From: Microcaldota archaeon
Lineage (GTDB): Archaea; Micrarchaeota; Micrarchaeia; Micrarchaeales; Micrarchaeaceae
Direction: 5' to 3'
Assembly (NCBI GenBank): GCA_028866905.1
Contig: JAGWHI010000001.1
Location: 44,292 to 108,291 of the forward strand
DNA: 64,000 bases
Shown: positions 34,245 through 42,686 of the stretch, piece after piece
Layout of the letters: each line of letters opens with the position of its first letter
Numbering within the stretch: the first letter of the stretch is position 1
Notes under the pieces: generated by a model
Seen by the model: only the letters and a program-made list of their open reading frames with translations
Told to the model about the DNA's origin: nothing
Databases searched by the model: none
Position numbers and translations under genes: made by a program

Positions 34245-35852
34245 ATGCAGGGCCGAGCCAAGTTCATTTTCGTGACCGGCGGCGTCATGTCCGGCCTTGG
34301 CAAGGGCATAGTCTCATCCTCGATCGCGAAGCTCATGCAGCTGAGCGGGAAGAAGGTCTCGTGCGTCAAGATCGACCCTTACCTGAACTACGACGCCGGC
34401 ACCATGAACCCGGTGGCGCACGGTGAGGTGTTCGTAACCGAGGACGGCGGCGAATGCGACATGGACATAGGTAACTACGAGAGGTTCCTGAACCAGAACA
34501 TGCTCAAGACGCACAACATAACTACGGCGCAGGTCTACTCGAAGGTCATAGAGGCTGAGAGGCGCGGAGAGTACCTGGGCGCGTGCGTGCAGATAATACC
34601 GCACGTCACCAACGAGATAAAGGACGCGATAAAGCGCATAGCGGCCTCCGAGGCTCTCGAGATAGTGGTTGTGGAGGTCGGCGGGACCGTCGGCGACATT
34701 GAGAGCCTGCCGTTCCTGGAGGCTCTCAGGCAGATGCGCCTCGAGGAGGGCTCGGACAGCGTGATGTTCGTGCACGTTACGCTTGCGCCATCGTTGGAAG
34801 TCGTCGGGGAGCAGAAGACAAAGCCAACGCAGCACAGCGTACAGGAGCTTAGGCGAATAGGCATCCAGCCGGACATGCTCGCGGTCAGGTGCAAGAAGGA
34901 GCTGGAGCCAGACGTGAGGAAGAAGATTTCCTCGTTCTCGAATGTGGAGCTTAAGGACGTGATTTCGTGCCACGACGCCGCATCGGTGCTTGAGGTACCG
35001 AGGATGCTGCACTCGCAGGGGGTTGTTGAGGAGATATTCAGGAAGCTCGGCATGCCTGCGCAGCTGAGCCGCTCCGAGGAATGGAGTGAATGGGACCGCA
35101 TAGTGGAATCCACCAAGAGCGCCGGTGGCCATGTCAGGATAGCGATGGTGGGCAAGTACGTTAAGCTTGCCGACAGCTACGTTAGCGTTAACCATGCGCT
35201 TCGCCATGCGGGCTCGAAGATAGGCAGGTTGGTGGATATCGACTGGATAGACTCGGAGGAGCTCAACGGGAACCTTGAGAGGCTTGCCTCCTACGACGGC
35301 ATAATAGTTCCTGGCGGTTTCGGGGAGCGCGGCGCAGAGGGAATAATAAACACGGCCAACTTCGCAAGGGAGAGGAACATACCGTATCTGGGGATTTGCT
35401 TCGGCTTCCAGCTGGCCGCAGTGGCTTTCGCGAGGGGCGCGTGCGGATTGCAGGACGCCAACACTACAGAGATAAACCCGCAGACGAAGAATCCCGTGAT
35501 AGATTTGCTGCCGGAGCAGAAGGGCGTGTCGAATAAGGGCGCCACGCTGAGGCTGGGCGCCCACGAAATAGAAGTGAGCCAGGGCAGCCTGGCCGGCGGA
35601 ATCTACAGGTCTGACAGGATAAGCAAGAGGCACAGGCACAGGTATGAGCTTAACCAGAAGTACATTGGCGAGTTCTCGGATAAGGGCATGGTTTTCACAG
35701 GCTTCAGCGACGGGAGGAGGAGGGCGGAGATACTGGAGATACCTGGCCACAGGTTCTACGTTGCCGTCCAGTACCATCCGGAGTTCAACAGCAGGCCCGG
35801 ACACCCTGAGGAGGTTTTCGAAGCATTTGTAAAGGCTTCTGTCCAAAAGTAA
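34245..35852 (+). CDS. pyrG: CTP synthase
   Basis: 535 aa, full length. Synthetase domain: FIFVTGGVMSGLGKGIVSSS, YLNYDAGTMNPVAHGEVFV, EDGGECDMDIGNYERF. Glutaminase domain: GGFGERGAEG, nucleophile Cys in YLGICFGFQLAAVAFAR, RHRHRYELN and QYHPEFNSRPG. Makes CTP from UTP, ATP and glutamine. TATA-like aaataaata lies at about 34213-34221. The following membrane protein starts nine bases after its stop. Confidence 0.97.
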   Translation: MQGRAKFIFVTGGVMSGLGKGIVSSSIAKLMQLSGKKVSCVKIDPYLNYDAGTMNPVAHGEVFVTEDGGECDMDIGNYERFLNQNMLKTHNITTAQVYSKVIEAERRGEYLGACVQIIPHVTNEIKDAIKRIAASEALEIVVVEVGGTVGDIESLPFLEALRQMRLEEGSDSVMFVHVTLAPSLEVVGEQKTKPTQHSVQELRRIGIQPDMLAVRCKKELEPDVRKKISSFSNVELKDVISCHDAASVLEVPRMLHSQGVVEEIFRKLGMPAQLSRSEEWSEWDRIVESTKSAGGHVRIAMVGKYVKLADSYVSVNHALRHAGSKIGRLVDIDWIDSEELNGNLERLASYDGIIVPGGFGERGAEGIINTANFARERNIPYLGICFGFQLAAVAFARGACGLQDANTTEINPQTKNPVIDLLPEQKGVSNKGATLRLGAHEIEVSQGSLAGGIYRSDRISKRHRHRYELNQKYIGEFSDKGMVFTGFSDGRRRAEILEIPGHRFYVAVQYHPEFNSRPGHPEEVFEAFVKASVQK

Positions 35853-35861
35853 TGCGATTGG

Positions 35862-36716
35862 ATGGTTAGGAAAGAGGGAATCGGGATCGGCAAGGCCATC
35901 GGAGTAGTGATAGTTGTTATTGTTGTGGTCGGGGCCGCAGCTTTCGCAGCGTACCAGTACTACAGGTCAGGGCAACAAATGATCTTCCCGTCCTTCGGCA
36001 AGGCAAACGCCACAGTACCGTCGAGCATGGAGGGAATCCTGTCGGCAGCGGCGAATGGCCAACTGTTCCCCGCTCTGGCGAACTTCACAGCCAACGCGCT
36101 TGCGAACAATAGCCGCCTGACTGTGGTGTACAACGGATCGGTGAGCGGCACGATAGGCAACGGGTCTACTAGCTTCCTGTCCTACTTCGAATCGCCCCTT
36201 ATGATGAGGGTGGAGAAGTACGGCGGCATGGTGAGGCTCGACATAAACGTGACGTCGATACCTCTGTTCGGGCCTGTCGACATAGAGTACCTCAACAATA
36301 CGAACGGCACGTATGTCTGCTCGGACTTCAACTCCACGGCCCTTGCGAACAGCGATTACAAGAACCTTGTTGTCGGAGGGCGCGGGGAGAAGTGCACAAG
36401 AGGCAGCAGGCTTGCTGGAATCGACCTTGCTTCAATCGCGGCGCTTAACTTCTCGCAGGTAGGCAAGCTCGGCAGCACAAGTTACAGGACAGCTTACCAG
36501 AGCACGTACAAGGGGGTGAACTGCACATACATCGCCGGAGGGATATTCTCCGGCAGCGGAGAGTATGGGGCTTACCAGATGTGCGTGTCGGATGTCACCG
36601 GAATACCGCTGAGCATATCCGCCGACCTCCACGGGCAGGTGGATGTCTTGCTCACAATGAACGAGACACTTATCCAGAACAGCTCGGACCTGTCGTACAT
36701 CAACACCATGCCGTAG
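35862..36716 (+). CDS. membrane-anchored extracytoplasmic protein, unknown function
   Basis: 284 aa. One N-terminal membrane segment (residues about 8-30, GVVIVVIVVVGAAAFAAYQY) followed by an exported domain with more than ten N-x-S/T sequons, suggesting N-glycosylation. Four Cys in the C-terminal two thirds (TYVCSD, EKCTRG, VNCTYI, YQMCVS) could make two disulfides, in line with VKOR and DUF929 genes in the window. No known domain recognised. Probably cotranscribed with pyrG. Confidence 0.72.
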   Translation: MVRKEGIGIGKAIGVVIVVIVVVGAAAFAAYQYYRSGQQMIFPSFGKANATVPSSMEGILSAAANGQLFPALANFTANALANNSRLTVVYNGSVSGTIGNGSTSFLSYFESPLMMRVEKYGGMVRLDINVTSIPLFGPVDIEYLNNTNGTYVCSDFNSTALANSDYKNLVVGGRGEKCTRGSRLAGIDLASIAALNFSQVGKLGSTSYRTAYQSTYKGVNCTYIAGGIFSGSGEYGAYQMCVSDVTGIPLSISADLHGQVDVLLTMNETLIQNSSDLSYINTMP

Positions 36717-36733
36717 GTGTCAGGGCTTCTGGG

Positions 36734-37288
36734 TCAGCGGTTCCTGGTTTTGAACTCCAGGTCGCCCATGTCCTTGCCCTTCTGGCCGAATCGCACGAAT
36801 ATGTTCCATAGGCTTTGGTTCCCGAGGACCTCGCCAGTTATCTTAAGGTCGCTGATCGCTCGCCTGACCTGCTTTTCGTCCTTGCCCTCGACCTCGACAA
36901 GCTTCGGTATGAGGGGCCACTGGACGATGTCCACCTCTGCGCCCCTGTATTTCCACTTCTCAACTATGTTCTCCTGTTTGTACGGCTTCCTTCCTTTCCA
37001 CAGCCTGGATATTATGCCGACGGCCTTGCCGTAGTCCGCTACCTCGATCTCTATCTCATCGGTGTTTCTCAGGCCATTTCCGCTTCTGTACTTGTAAGTG
37101 AGCGTGGTCCTCTTTCCGTCGGTCCTTATCCTTATGAACTCGTCCTCCCCGGGGTCCCTATTTGGGGCCATGTCGAAGACCGTTCGCCTGTAGTGTATCT
37201 TGCCGAGGTATTCGGCCTTTTTGCTCCTCAGGCTTGCCCTGAGGCCTTTCTCGTCTATGCCGATTATCTTGGTCTCTATCTCCTTGAT
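36734..37288 (-). CDS. CYTH domain protein (class IV adenylate cyclase/ThTPase-like), probable AUC start
   Basis: About 184 aa. In frame upstream of the first ATG (37169-37171) are 39 codons that begin KEIETKIIG, which is the E-x-E-x-K motif at the head of CYTH proteins, and continue KIHYRRTVFDM. No ATG, GTG or TTG precedes them; an ATC at 37286-37288 follows GGTG with a 5-base spacer. I take ATC as start. Later features RTTLTYKYRS, DIVQWPLIPKLVEVEG and C-terminal strand fit the triphosphate tunnel. Enzyme activity (CyaB-like cyclase, triphosphatase) cannot be told from sequence. Confidence 0.82.
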   Translation of the reverse strand: MKEIETKIIGIDEKGLRASLRSKKAEYLGKIHYRRTVFDMAPNRDPGEDEFIRIRTDGKRTTLTYKYRSGNGLRNTDEIEIEVADYGKAVGIISRLWKGRKPYKQENIVEKWKYRGAEVDIVQWPLIPKLVEVEGKDEKQVRRAISDLKITGEVLGNQSLWNIFVRFGQKGKDMGDLEFKTRNR

Positions 37289-37348
37289 TGAACCACCCCA
37301 ACTGTTCCTGAGCCACGTTCGCCGGGCCGCATCGCGCCCCAGCGGGGA

Positions 37349-37603
37349 TTATTTCTTCCTCTTCGCTGTGGCCCAGTTGTATACCAGTGCCACTATGGCC
37401 CCAGCCACCGCGCCGTCGAAGAACGCTTCTATTCCGCCGATTATCCCGCCTACAAAACCCGCCCCGTAGCCAGGGTATACAGTGGAGAACACCTGTACAA
37501 AGCCAGAAGCCCAAGTTGGAGCCATCCAGCCACCGCCCAGTATGCACAGCGCCCACGGAACGCCAATGCCAAGAGCCAACCCCTTAACGCTTAGCTTGTC
37601 CAT
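37349..37603 (-). CDS. small membrane protein of the archaeal/bacterial holin-like family
   Basis: 84 aa with two hydrophobic segments (about 8-40 and 44-75) and a charged KRKK end. The pattern of VKGLALGIGVPWAL, YPGYGAGFVGGIIGGIEAFFDG and VALVYNW matches small proteins often labelled bacteriophage holin that are common in archaea. There is no phage context here. Upstream gene of the CYTH protein with a 60-base gap. Confidence 0.75.
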   Translation of the reverse strand: MDKLSVKGLALGIGVPWALCILGGGWMAPTWASGFVQVFSTVYPGYGAGFVGGIIGGIEAFFDGAVAGAIVALVYNWATAKRKK

Positions 37604-37677
37604 AAAACCGGAAATATAGTGAAATGTAACGTTAATATGCGTTCCGCTATGCGCGCATGTTTCGACAGGATAGGGTT

Positions 37678-37810
37678 TGGGGTCGCCGGGATTTGAACCC
37701 GGACTCTCAGGTTACTTCATGTTGCAGCTTTCCAGATCCTCATCACAGCCTAAGCTCAAAATCTATTAACATCTGGAGCCTGATGCGCTGCCAGGTTACG
37801 CCACGACCCC
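37678..37810 (-). tRNA. tRNA-Trp (anticodon CCA) with 60-base intron
   Basis: Mature 73 bases: acceptor GGGGTCG/CGACCCC, D arm GCG...CGC, anticodon arm TCAGG-CTCCAGA-CCTGA with CCA at 37774-37776, T arm CCGGG-TTCAAAT-CCCGG, discriminator A at 37678. The intron (37713-37772) interrupts at the canonical 37/38 position. The intron contains a box C/D guide (separate entry). Confidence 0.96.
37713..37772 (-). ncRNA. box C/D methylation guide within tRNA-Trp intron
   Basis: On the minus strand a perfect box C (GTGATGA, 37740-37746) is followed by a guide ATCTGGA (37731-37737) complementary to TCCAGAT of the anticodon region. Three more bases lead to CTGC (37724-37727), one base off the D' consensus CTGA. 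The fifth base before that box pairs with C34, so the guide would direct 2'-O-methylation of C34. This is known for tRNA-Trp introns of halophilic Euryarchaeota. A box D (CTGA) appears only in the 3' exon at 37707-37710, and box C' is degenerate. Confidence 0.75.
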
Positions 37811-37923
37811 TGCGTAGAGTTATGGGCAGCAAGTTATATCTAGCTATGCGGCATAGGTATTTAGAAGTTCCAAGGCAAGGTCTAGCGCTGCGGGTTATTC
37901 GCGGCGTATCGGAAGGTGCATTT

Positions 37924-38817
37924 ATGGCAGAGGAAAACCCACACCACACCCATGCTGAGGCGCATCATGAGCATCAGGATCATCAGCATGCTCACCAGCA
38001 CCAGAATAGGCGGGGCATATCGAAGTACTACGCCCACATAGCGCTGATAGTCATAATAATAGGCGCGGCTCTTGCGCTAGTTTACTCTAACGGCAGCAAG
38101 TCCGCCAACACGAGCGTGCTGCAGCAAAAGGGGCAGGCCGTGCCGCAGCAGCAGCTTGCGGAGATGTACAGGATAGCTAACAACCAGTCGCTGGCTGATG
38201 CCGTTTCGGTAGGTACTGTGAACCTGCCGCCGAACCAGGTTGTGCACCAGTCCATACTTACTTCCGGCGGGAAGCCGGAGGTCGTCTACGTGGGCGGCGA
38301 CTTCTGCCCGTATTGCGCGGTGACAAGGTGGGGCCTGGTGCTTGCGCTGATGAGGTTCGGCAACTTCACGAGCCTGCATTACATGGTGTCAAATGCATCG
38401 GATGTCTACCCGACGACCGCCACTTTCACTTTCGAGAATTCGAGCTACAGCAGCGGGACCGTTTCCTTCTCTGCTACAGAGGTGTACAACTTCGCGGAGC
38501 AGCAGGTCAGGAATGCGACGCCGCTTGAGATCGGGCTTATGAACAGCTACAACAGCAAGGGCAGCATACCGTTCATAGACTTCGGGAACGTGAGCGTGCA
38601 GATGGGAGCGCCCGCATCGCCGGGATCGAACCCCAACGCGCCGGGCCTCGGCGGGAAGGACTGGGCCGGCATCATCGCCACGCTCAATGACACGGGTTCG
38701 CCGATAACCCAGGCGATAATCGGTGAGGCCAACGTATTCACTGCGCAGATATGCGAGATGATAAACAACTCCAGCAGCGTCTGCAGCCAGAGGTACGTGA
38801 GGGCGTCACTAGCCTGA
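37924..38817 (+). CDS. DUF929 family thioredoxin-like membrane protein with His-rich tail
   Basis: 297 aa. Residues 7-26 hold ten histidines on the predicted cytoplasmic side, residues 37-54 are a membrane segment, and the exported domain carries VYVGGDFCPYCAVTRWGL with a CxxC pair (C128, C131), as in DUF929 thioredoxin-like proteins. Two further Cys near the C terminus may form a structural disulfide. It probably oxidises or isomerises disulfides outside the membrane; VKOR at 62189-62584 would be the natural oxidant. ATG follows GGTG with a 5-base spacer. Confidence 0.85.
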   Translation: MAEENPHHTHAEAHHEHQDHQHAHQHQNRRGISKYYAHIALIVIIIGAALALVYSNGSKSANTSVLQQKGQAVPQQQLAEMYRIANNQSLADAVSVGTVNLPPNQVVHQSILTSGGKPEVVYVGGDFCPYCAVTRWGLVLALMRFGNFTSLHYMVSNASDVYPTTATFTFENSSYSSGTVSFSATEVYNFAEQQVRNATPLEIGLMNSYNSKGSIPFIDFGNVSVQMGAPASPGSNPNAPGLGGKDWAGIIATLNDTGSPITQAIIGEANVFTAQICEMINNSSSVCSQRYVRASLA

Positions 38818-38905
38818 TCCACTCATAGGTTATTATAGGTTGGTGTCTAACTTTAGCTGAACCTCCAGTTCAAATCCGGATTGTCCGGAACAGGGCGACC
38901 TACAG

Positions 38906-39979
38906 ATGGCAGAGAAGAAGACTTCGCTTTGGTACGTCATAACCCACCAGACGAAGATGAACAGGGCGCAGTACCTCAAGCTCATCAACCGAGTCACGCT
39001 CTTCGTGGCCGGCGGGTTCGCTGTCAGCATAGCGGTCTTTTTCGTGATAGCCTGGCTCGGCGGGATAGCGAACGTGGCCGGGGACATCGCCTCTTCGAAG
39101 CTCGACATCTACGCCCTCGCTTTTGTAAGCGTGCTCGCCGGAGTCCTCCTAAGGTTCGTGAAGTGGAGCTACTATCTCAAAAAGTTCAGGCTCAAGCTGC
39201 CCACCAAGAGGAGCCTCGCGGTCTACCTGTCAATGTACGCGATGGATCTCACCCCGGGCAACATCGGGAGGATAGTCGCTGCGTACACCCTGAGCAGGGT
39301 CACACGCGCCGAGATAGTGCAGGTAATACCCATAGTGACCATGGACATATTCACCGATTCCCTGGGCTTCGCGCTGCTGACGATCATAACCTCGGTGTAC
39401 TACAACCAGTATACACTCATCGTGCTGCTGGCGGACATGCTGCTGCTTGTCCCTGTATTCCTCTTCCTGATAAACCCGTGGTTCTACAGGCTGCTTAAGG
39501 GCGGGCTCAAGAAGAACAGCTTCCTTAAGATCTTCTCGATATACGGGGATGAGTACTTCGCAGCGCAGAGCATACTCAACAAGCCCGACGTCTATGCGGT
39601 CTCGATACTCGTCACTGTGCCTTCAGCGGCATTGACGGCCGCTTCGCTCTACTTCGCGCTCGTATCTATCGGGCTTGTGGGCATACCTGTGGGGCACAGC
39701 ATCTTCATACTCTCTACATCCCAGCTCTTCGGCATGATATCGACAATACCGGGCAACATCGGCGTTACCGATGGCAGCCTTATCGCGCTCATACAGGGGG
39801 TGTTCGGCGCGACACCGACGCAGGCGTCCGCCGCAACGATAATGGTTAGGCTTGCAACGCTGTGGTTCGGGATAATAATGGGCACCTTGTTCCTGTTCTA
39901 CACGCTTAGGTACTGGAGGGAGCCCAAGAGCAAGCTGCTGAAGGAGACGAGGGACGGGCTTAGTTCCCGTTCATCTTAG
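38906..39979 (+). CDS. UPF0104/lysylphosphatidylglycerol synthase TM-like membrane protein
   Basis: 357 aa with about eight membrane segments. DLTPGNIGRIVAAYTLSR and FGMISTIPGNIGVTDGSLIAL are the paired P-G-N-x-G motifs of the UPF0104/AglD-type family, whose members act as lipid flippases or accompany glycosyltransferases. A GT2 gene lies 700 bases further. Its end overlaps aroD by 20 bases in convergent direction. Confidence 0.85.
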   Translation: MAEKKTSLWYVITHQTKMNRAQYLKLINRVTLFVAGGFAVSIAVFFVIAWLGGIANVAGDIASSKLDIYALAFVSVLAGVLLRFVKWSYYLKKFRLKLPTKRSLAVYLSMYAMDLTPGNIGRIVAAYTLSRVTRAEIVQVIPIVTMDIFTDSLGFALLTIITSVYYNQYTLIVLLADMLLLVPVFLFLINPWFYRLLKGGLKKNSFLKIFSIYGDEYFAAQSILNKPDVYAVSILVTVPSAALTAASLYFALVSIGLVGIPVGHSIFILSTSQLFGMISTIPGNIGVTDGSLIALIQGVFGATPTQASAATIMVRLATLWFGIIMGTLFLFYTLRYWREPKSKLLKETRDGLSSRSS

Positions 39980-40670
39980 CGAATTCCTGGCGGGCCTCGG
40001 CCAAGGTCATCTGGCCAGGGGCGTTGGGTATCCCCCACGCCACATAGGCGAACGGGGCGCCGTGAAACAGCGACTCGATCCTCGACTGCCTGCTGTTCAT
40101 GACGAATGCTATAAGCTCCATTTTCTCTGGTACTGCGTCGTATAGCTTTGCTATTGTCCTGTCATCGTCGCGGCTTTCGCCATAGGTTGCTATCTTTATG
40201 TAACCGAACTTGTTTGCGCTGGACCATTCCACGACCTCTTTCAATTCGTTGAGTGTGGGGGTGCGGTAGAAGTCATGATAAGAAACGAGAACATTCGCCT
40301 TCGTATCGGCGATCTCTCTCGCGAAAGCGTGCGAGTACTTCATGGTGTTGTATTCCACATCTAGAAGCATAGGTTTATGCCTGGCCAATTCCAAAAGGGC
40401 CGCTTTCCTATCGGACTCCGCCATAGCGTCCTCATGGAATCCGTTCCTGCCTGCTTCGGATGCCGACCTTAATGTGAATACACACCTTTCCTTGACGGGC
40501 ATTACAATCTTGAGCGCCTTCTCCTTCATCTTGTCGTAATCCGAAAGGGAGTCGAGCCTTATCTCACGTATGCAGCCTGTCCTTGAGGTCTCGGAGATCT
40601 TGCGTTGCAGCAATCTGGGCTCGGAAGCGGTTATCACTATACAGAAATTTCCCTGTTTGTGTCTCTGCAT
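39960..40670 (-). CDS. aroD: type I 3-dehydroquinate dehydratase
   Basis: 236 aa. Class I motifs: REIRLDSLSDY, CVFTLRSASEAGRN, LLDVEYN, catalytic His in NVLVSYHDFYRTP, Schiff-base Lys in FGYIKIATYGES and NAPGQMTLAEA at the end. Third step of the shikimate pathway. No other shikimate gene lies in the window. Follows the GT2 gene by four bases on the same strand. The coding region looks slightly richer in A+T than its neighbours. Confidence 0.88.
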   Translation of the reverse strand: MQRHKQGNFCIVITASEPRLLQRKISETSRTGCIREIRLDSLSDYDKMKEKALKIVMPVKERCVFTLRSASEAGRNGFHEDAMAESDRKAALLELARHKPMLLDVEYNTMKYSHAFAREIADTKANVLVSYHDFYRTPTLNELKEVVEWSSANKFGYIKIATYGESRDDDRTIAKLYDAVPEKMELIAFVMNSRQSRIESLFHGAPFAYVAWGIPNAPGQMTLAEARQEFAKMNGN

Positions 40671-40674
40671 GCAG

Positions 40675-41391
40675 TTACCTTATCGGCTCGTAGTTCCTCG
40701 CCGGGCTCTTCGATAGGTTGTACTTGACTATGTTCCTGAAATTGAACGCCACGTATTTCGGGATGCCCCACGCCTCTATCCTCCTGGTGCTTGTCTTCAC
40801 CATCGCCTCGTTTATGTACCTGACCTCGCCCAGCTTCTTAAGCCGTATAGAAAGGTCCAGGTCCTCGTAGGTCTCGTACCTCTCGTTGAAGCCGTGCAGC
40901 TTCCTGAACGCGGCCGACCGGACTGCGAAGTTCGATCCGCTTATCGATGGCTGGCCTACCGCCATGGCGAACTTGGCTAGGAACACAGAGACGAACTTGT
41001 ACCCCATGTGCATTATCGTGTCCGACTTCTCGAGAGGCTTGAGCGGGCCGGTAGCGGCCACCATGCCGGAATCGCTATTGAACTCGTTGTGGTATGTCTC
41101 CAGGAGCGTAGGGCATGGCTTCGTGTCGGCGTTGGTGAAGAAGAGTATCTTCCCCTTCGCTGCCCTGGCCCCCCTGTTCCTGGCGAGCGCTATCCCCTTT
41201 CTCCTCTCTATTATCACTGTGCCTATCTCCCTTGCTATCTGTTTCGTGCGGTCATGGCTTCCGCCGTCGACCACTATGACCTCGAAATCCTTGAAGGTCT
41301 GGCTCTTCAGGCCGTCGACAACGCTCCTTATGTACTTCTCCTCGTTGAGCGCGGCTATTATCACGCTAATAGCTACGCCTGGTCTTGCCAT
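40675..41391 (-). CDS. family 2 glycosyltransferase
   Basis: 238 aa GT-A enzyme: AISVIIAALNEEKYIRSVVD, VIVVDGGSHDRTKQIA, GIALARNRGARAAKGKIL, FTNADTKPCP (metal-binding DxD-like), and the acceptor-side YEDLDLSIRLKKLGEV. Ends with a short amphipathic tail. The reading frame stays open far upstream, but the ATG at 41389-41391 lies at the right distance from a TATA element (TTTTTATAAT near 41413-41422). Probably adds a sugar to a lipid carrier or glycolipid. Confidence 0.87.
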   Translation of the reverse strand: MARPGVAISVIIAALNEEKYIRSVVDGLKSQTFKDFEVIVVDGGSHDRTKQIAREIGTVIIERRKGIALARNRGARAAKGKILFFTNADTKPCPTLLETYHNEFNSDSGMVAATGPLKPLEKSDTIMHMGYKFVSVFLAKFAMAVGQPSISGSNFAVRSAAFRKLHGFNERYETYEDLDLSIRLKKLGEVRYINEAMVKTSTRRIEAWGIPKYVAFNFRNIVKYNLSKSPARNYEPIR

Positions 41392-41456
41392 ATAATCGGT
41401 TCTGAAGGGGATTATAAAAATTCTCCTGTTGGAAAAGAAGGAAAATAGGAATAGGG

Positions 41457-41816
41457 TTATTCGTCCTCCGGCATCTCCGCCATGGATTCGTCGGCTTCCT
41501 CCTCCTTTACGGAGCCTCCGGATCCGCGCTCTAGGACCTTTATCTTGCCGAACTTGCCCGCCGAGAGCTGGGGCGCGCCCCTGAACTCGCTCACGTAGCC
41601 GTTCGAGACCTCTATCGTGTCGCCGACGTTGACGCTGCTTATGTCGTTGCCCCACAGCGACATCTGTATCGTGCCGCTGTCGTCCTGGAGCACTATGTTC
41701 GCGACGCTTAAGCGCTTCCCGTACTTTGTCACGACCTCCCTCGGGTCGTCCTTCTGTGATACCTTCGCCTGAATGGTGACATTCGAGGCTCCTGCCTTTA
41801 GATCGCTTATCTTCAT
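41457..41816 (-). CDS. single OB-fold ssDNA-binding protein (RPA/SSB-like)
   Basis: 119 aa. One OB fold (residues about 4-95: MKISDLKAGASNVTIQAKV, VLQDDSGTIQMSLWGNDISS, GYVSEFRGAPQLSAGKFG) and a flexible acidic tail EEADESMAEMPEDE. This arrangement matches the single-OB archaeal SSB known from Sulfolobus. Binds single-stranded DNA in replication and repair, with the acidic tail recruiting partners. ATG has GGTG five bases upstream. Confidence 0.88.
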   Translation of the reverse strand: MKISDLKAGASNVTIQAKVSQKDDPREVVTKYGKRLSVANIVLQDDSGTIQMSLWGNDISSVNVGDTIEVSNGYVSEFRGAPQLSAGKFGKIKVLERGSGGSVKEEEADESMAEMPEDE

Positions 41817-41897
41817 TCTTACACCTGAAAATCAGTAAGTATAGGATATTGTGCCTGGCAAAGTTATTTAATGGTTGGTGGCTGGCCGAACGTCAGC

Positions 41898-41907
41898 TAT
41901 ATATATT
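41898..41907 (+). promoter_or_regulatory. TATA box of DUF218 gene
   Basis: tatatatatt centred about 27 bases before ATG 41929, so the transcript is predicted to start at the ATG (leaderless). This fixes the DUF218 start against longer in-frame alternatives. Confidence 0.6.
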
Positions 41908-41928
41908 ACAGGAGCCGTATTTTGTATC

Positions 41929-42678
41929 ATGAGCGGAGGAAAGACCTGGGCTACTAAGGAACGAGAGAGACTAGCTAAGAAGTATCCAGGGGTTGATCCC
42001 GATTGGGCTGAGCGCCTCGATAGCCATGAAAAGTTTAGGGCTAATTTCAATCTTAAGAGCTTTAACGATCTTGTACGCGGTGTTATTGAAAGCCAAAGTA
42101 AGATCAAGCTCGAATATAAATTCGGGGTTGTGCTTGGGGAGGCCAAGAGCGACATAAATGCGATGCGCGCAAAGAAGGCTTTGGCGCTCTACAATAAGGG
42201 GGAAATCAACATGATTGCAGTGACTGGCACAAAGAAAGAGGTCGCTGAGTTGTATGAGCTACTTGTCCTTAACAAAGTTCCGAGGGACTGTGTCATTACT
42301 ATTCCAGGGGCGGTAAATACGCACGACCACGCCAGGCTTGTTTATGATTACTTTAAGGGTACACGCGTCAACCATTTCGCGTTGATATCGTCCAATTTCC
42401 ACTTGAAGCGTGCAGGGCCCACTTTCGAGCACTACGCAAAAAGGCACGGCATAGAGAGCACTTTCAGTCCGGAGCCGGTGTATGATGATTATCTTGTTGG
42501 CGGCGGCAGGCTGGCCGTTGAGCAGATATTGACGGATCTTACCAACCTATTCCATGGCGGATTTGGAGAGAGGCTGGGCGAGTTCATCGATAGACATCCT
42601 AAGGCCGCAAGGCTCGTGAAGACTTTCATAGACAAGACCTTCAGGAATGACAAGGGCGCAACGGTAGACGGACAGTAA
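41929..42678 (+). CDS. DUF218/YdcF-like domain protein
   Basis: 249 aa. FGVVLGEAKSDINAMRAKKALALY, INMIAVTGTKKEVAELYELL, IPGAVNTHDHARLV and NHFALISSNFHLKRAG follow the DUF218 pattern, a Rossmann-like fold found in YdcF and SanA. A C-terminal helical tail of 60 residues is added. No membrane segment. The first half uses more A/T-ending codons than neighbouring genes, hinting at later acquisition. Followed by the Mrp gene after eight bases. Confidence 0.78.
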   Translation: MSGGKTWATKERERLAKKYPGVDPDWAERLDSHEKFRANFNLKSFNDLVRGVIESQSKIKLEYKFGVVLGEAKSDINAMRAKKALALYNKGEINMIAVTGTKKEVAELYELLVLNKVPRDCVITIPGAVNTHDHARLVYDYFKGTRVNHFALISSNFHLKRAGPTFEHYAKRHGIESTFSPEPVYDDYLVGGGRLAVEQILTDLTNLFHGGFGERLGEFIDRHPKAARLVKTFIDKTFRNDKGATVDGQ

Positions 42679-42686
42679 GTGTTTGC

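Noticed and set aside
34314..35846. 510-codon open frame antisense to CTP synthase
   Set aside because: Arg/Leu/Val/His-rich noise opposite an enzyme with every catalytic motif intact.
37349..37603. Holin-like protein as a sign of prophage
   Set aside because: No integrase, capsid or other phage gene nearby; the family is common in archaeal chromosomes.
37688..37760. Reading the tRNA-Trp intron as a coding extension of the DUF929 gene
   Set aside because: The frame is open upstream of 37924, but GGTG-N5-ATG and the family N terminus fix the start at 37924, and the region is a tRNA on the other strand.
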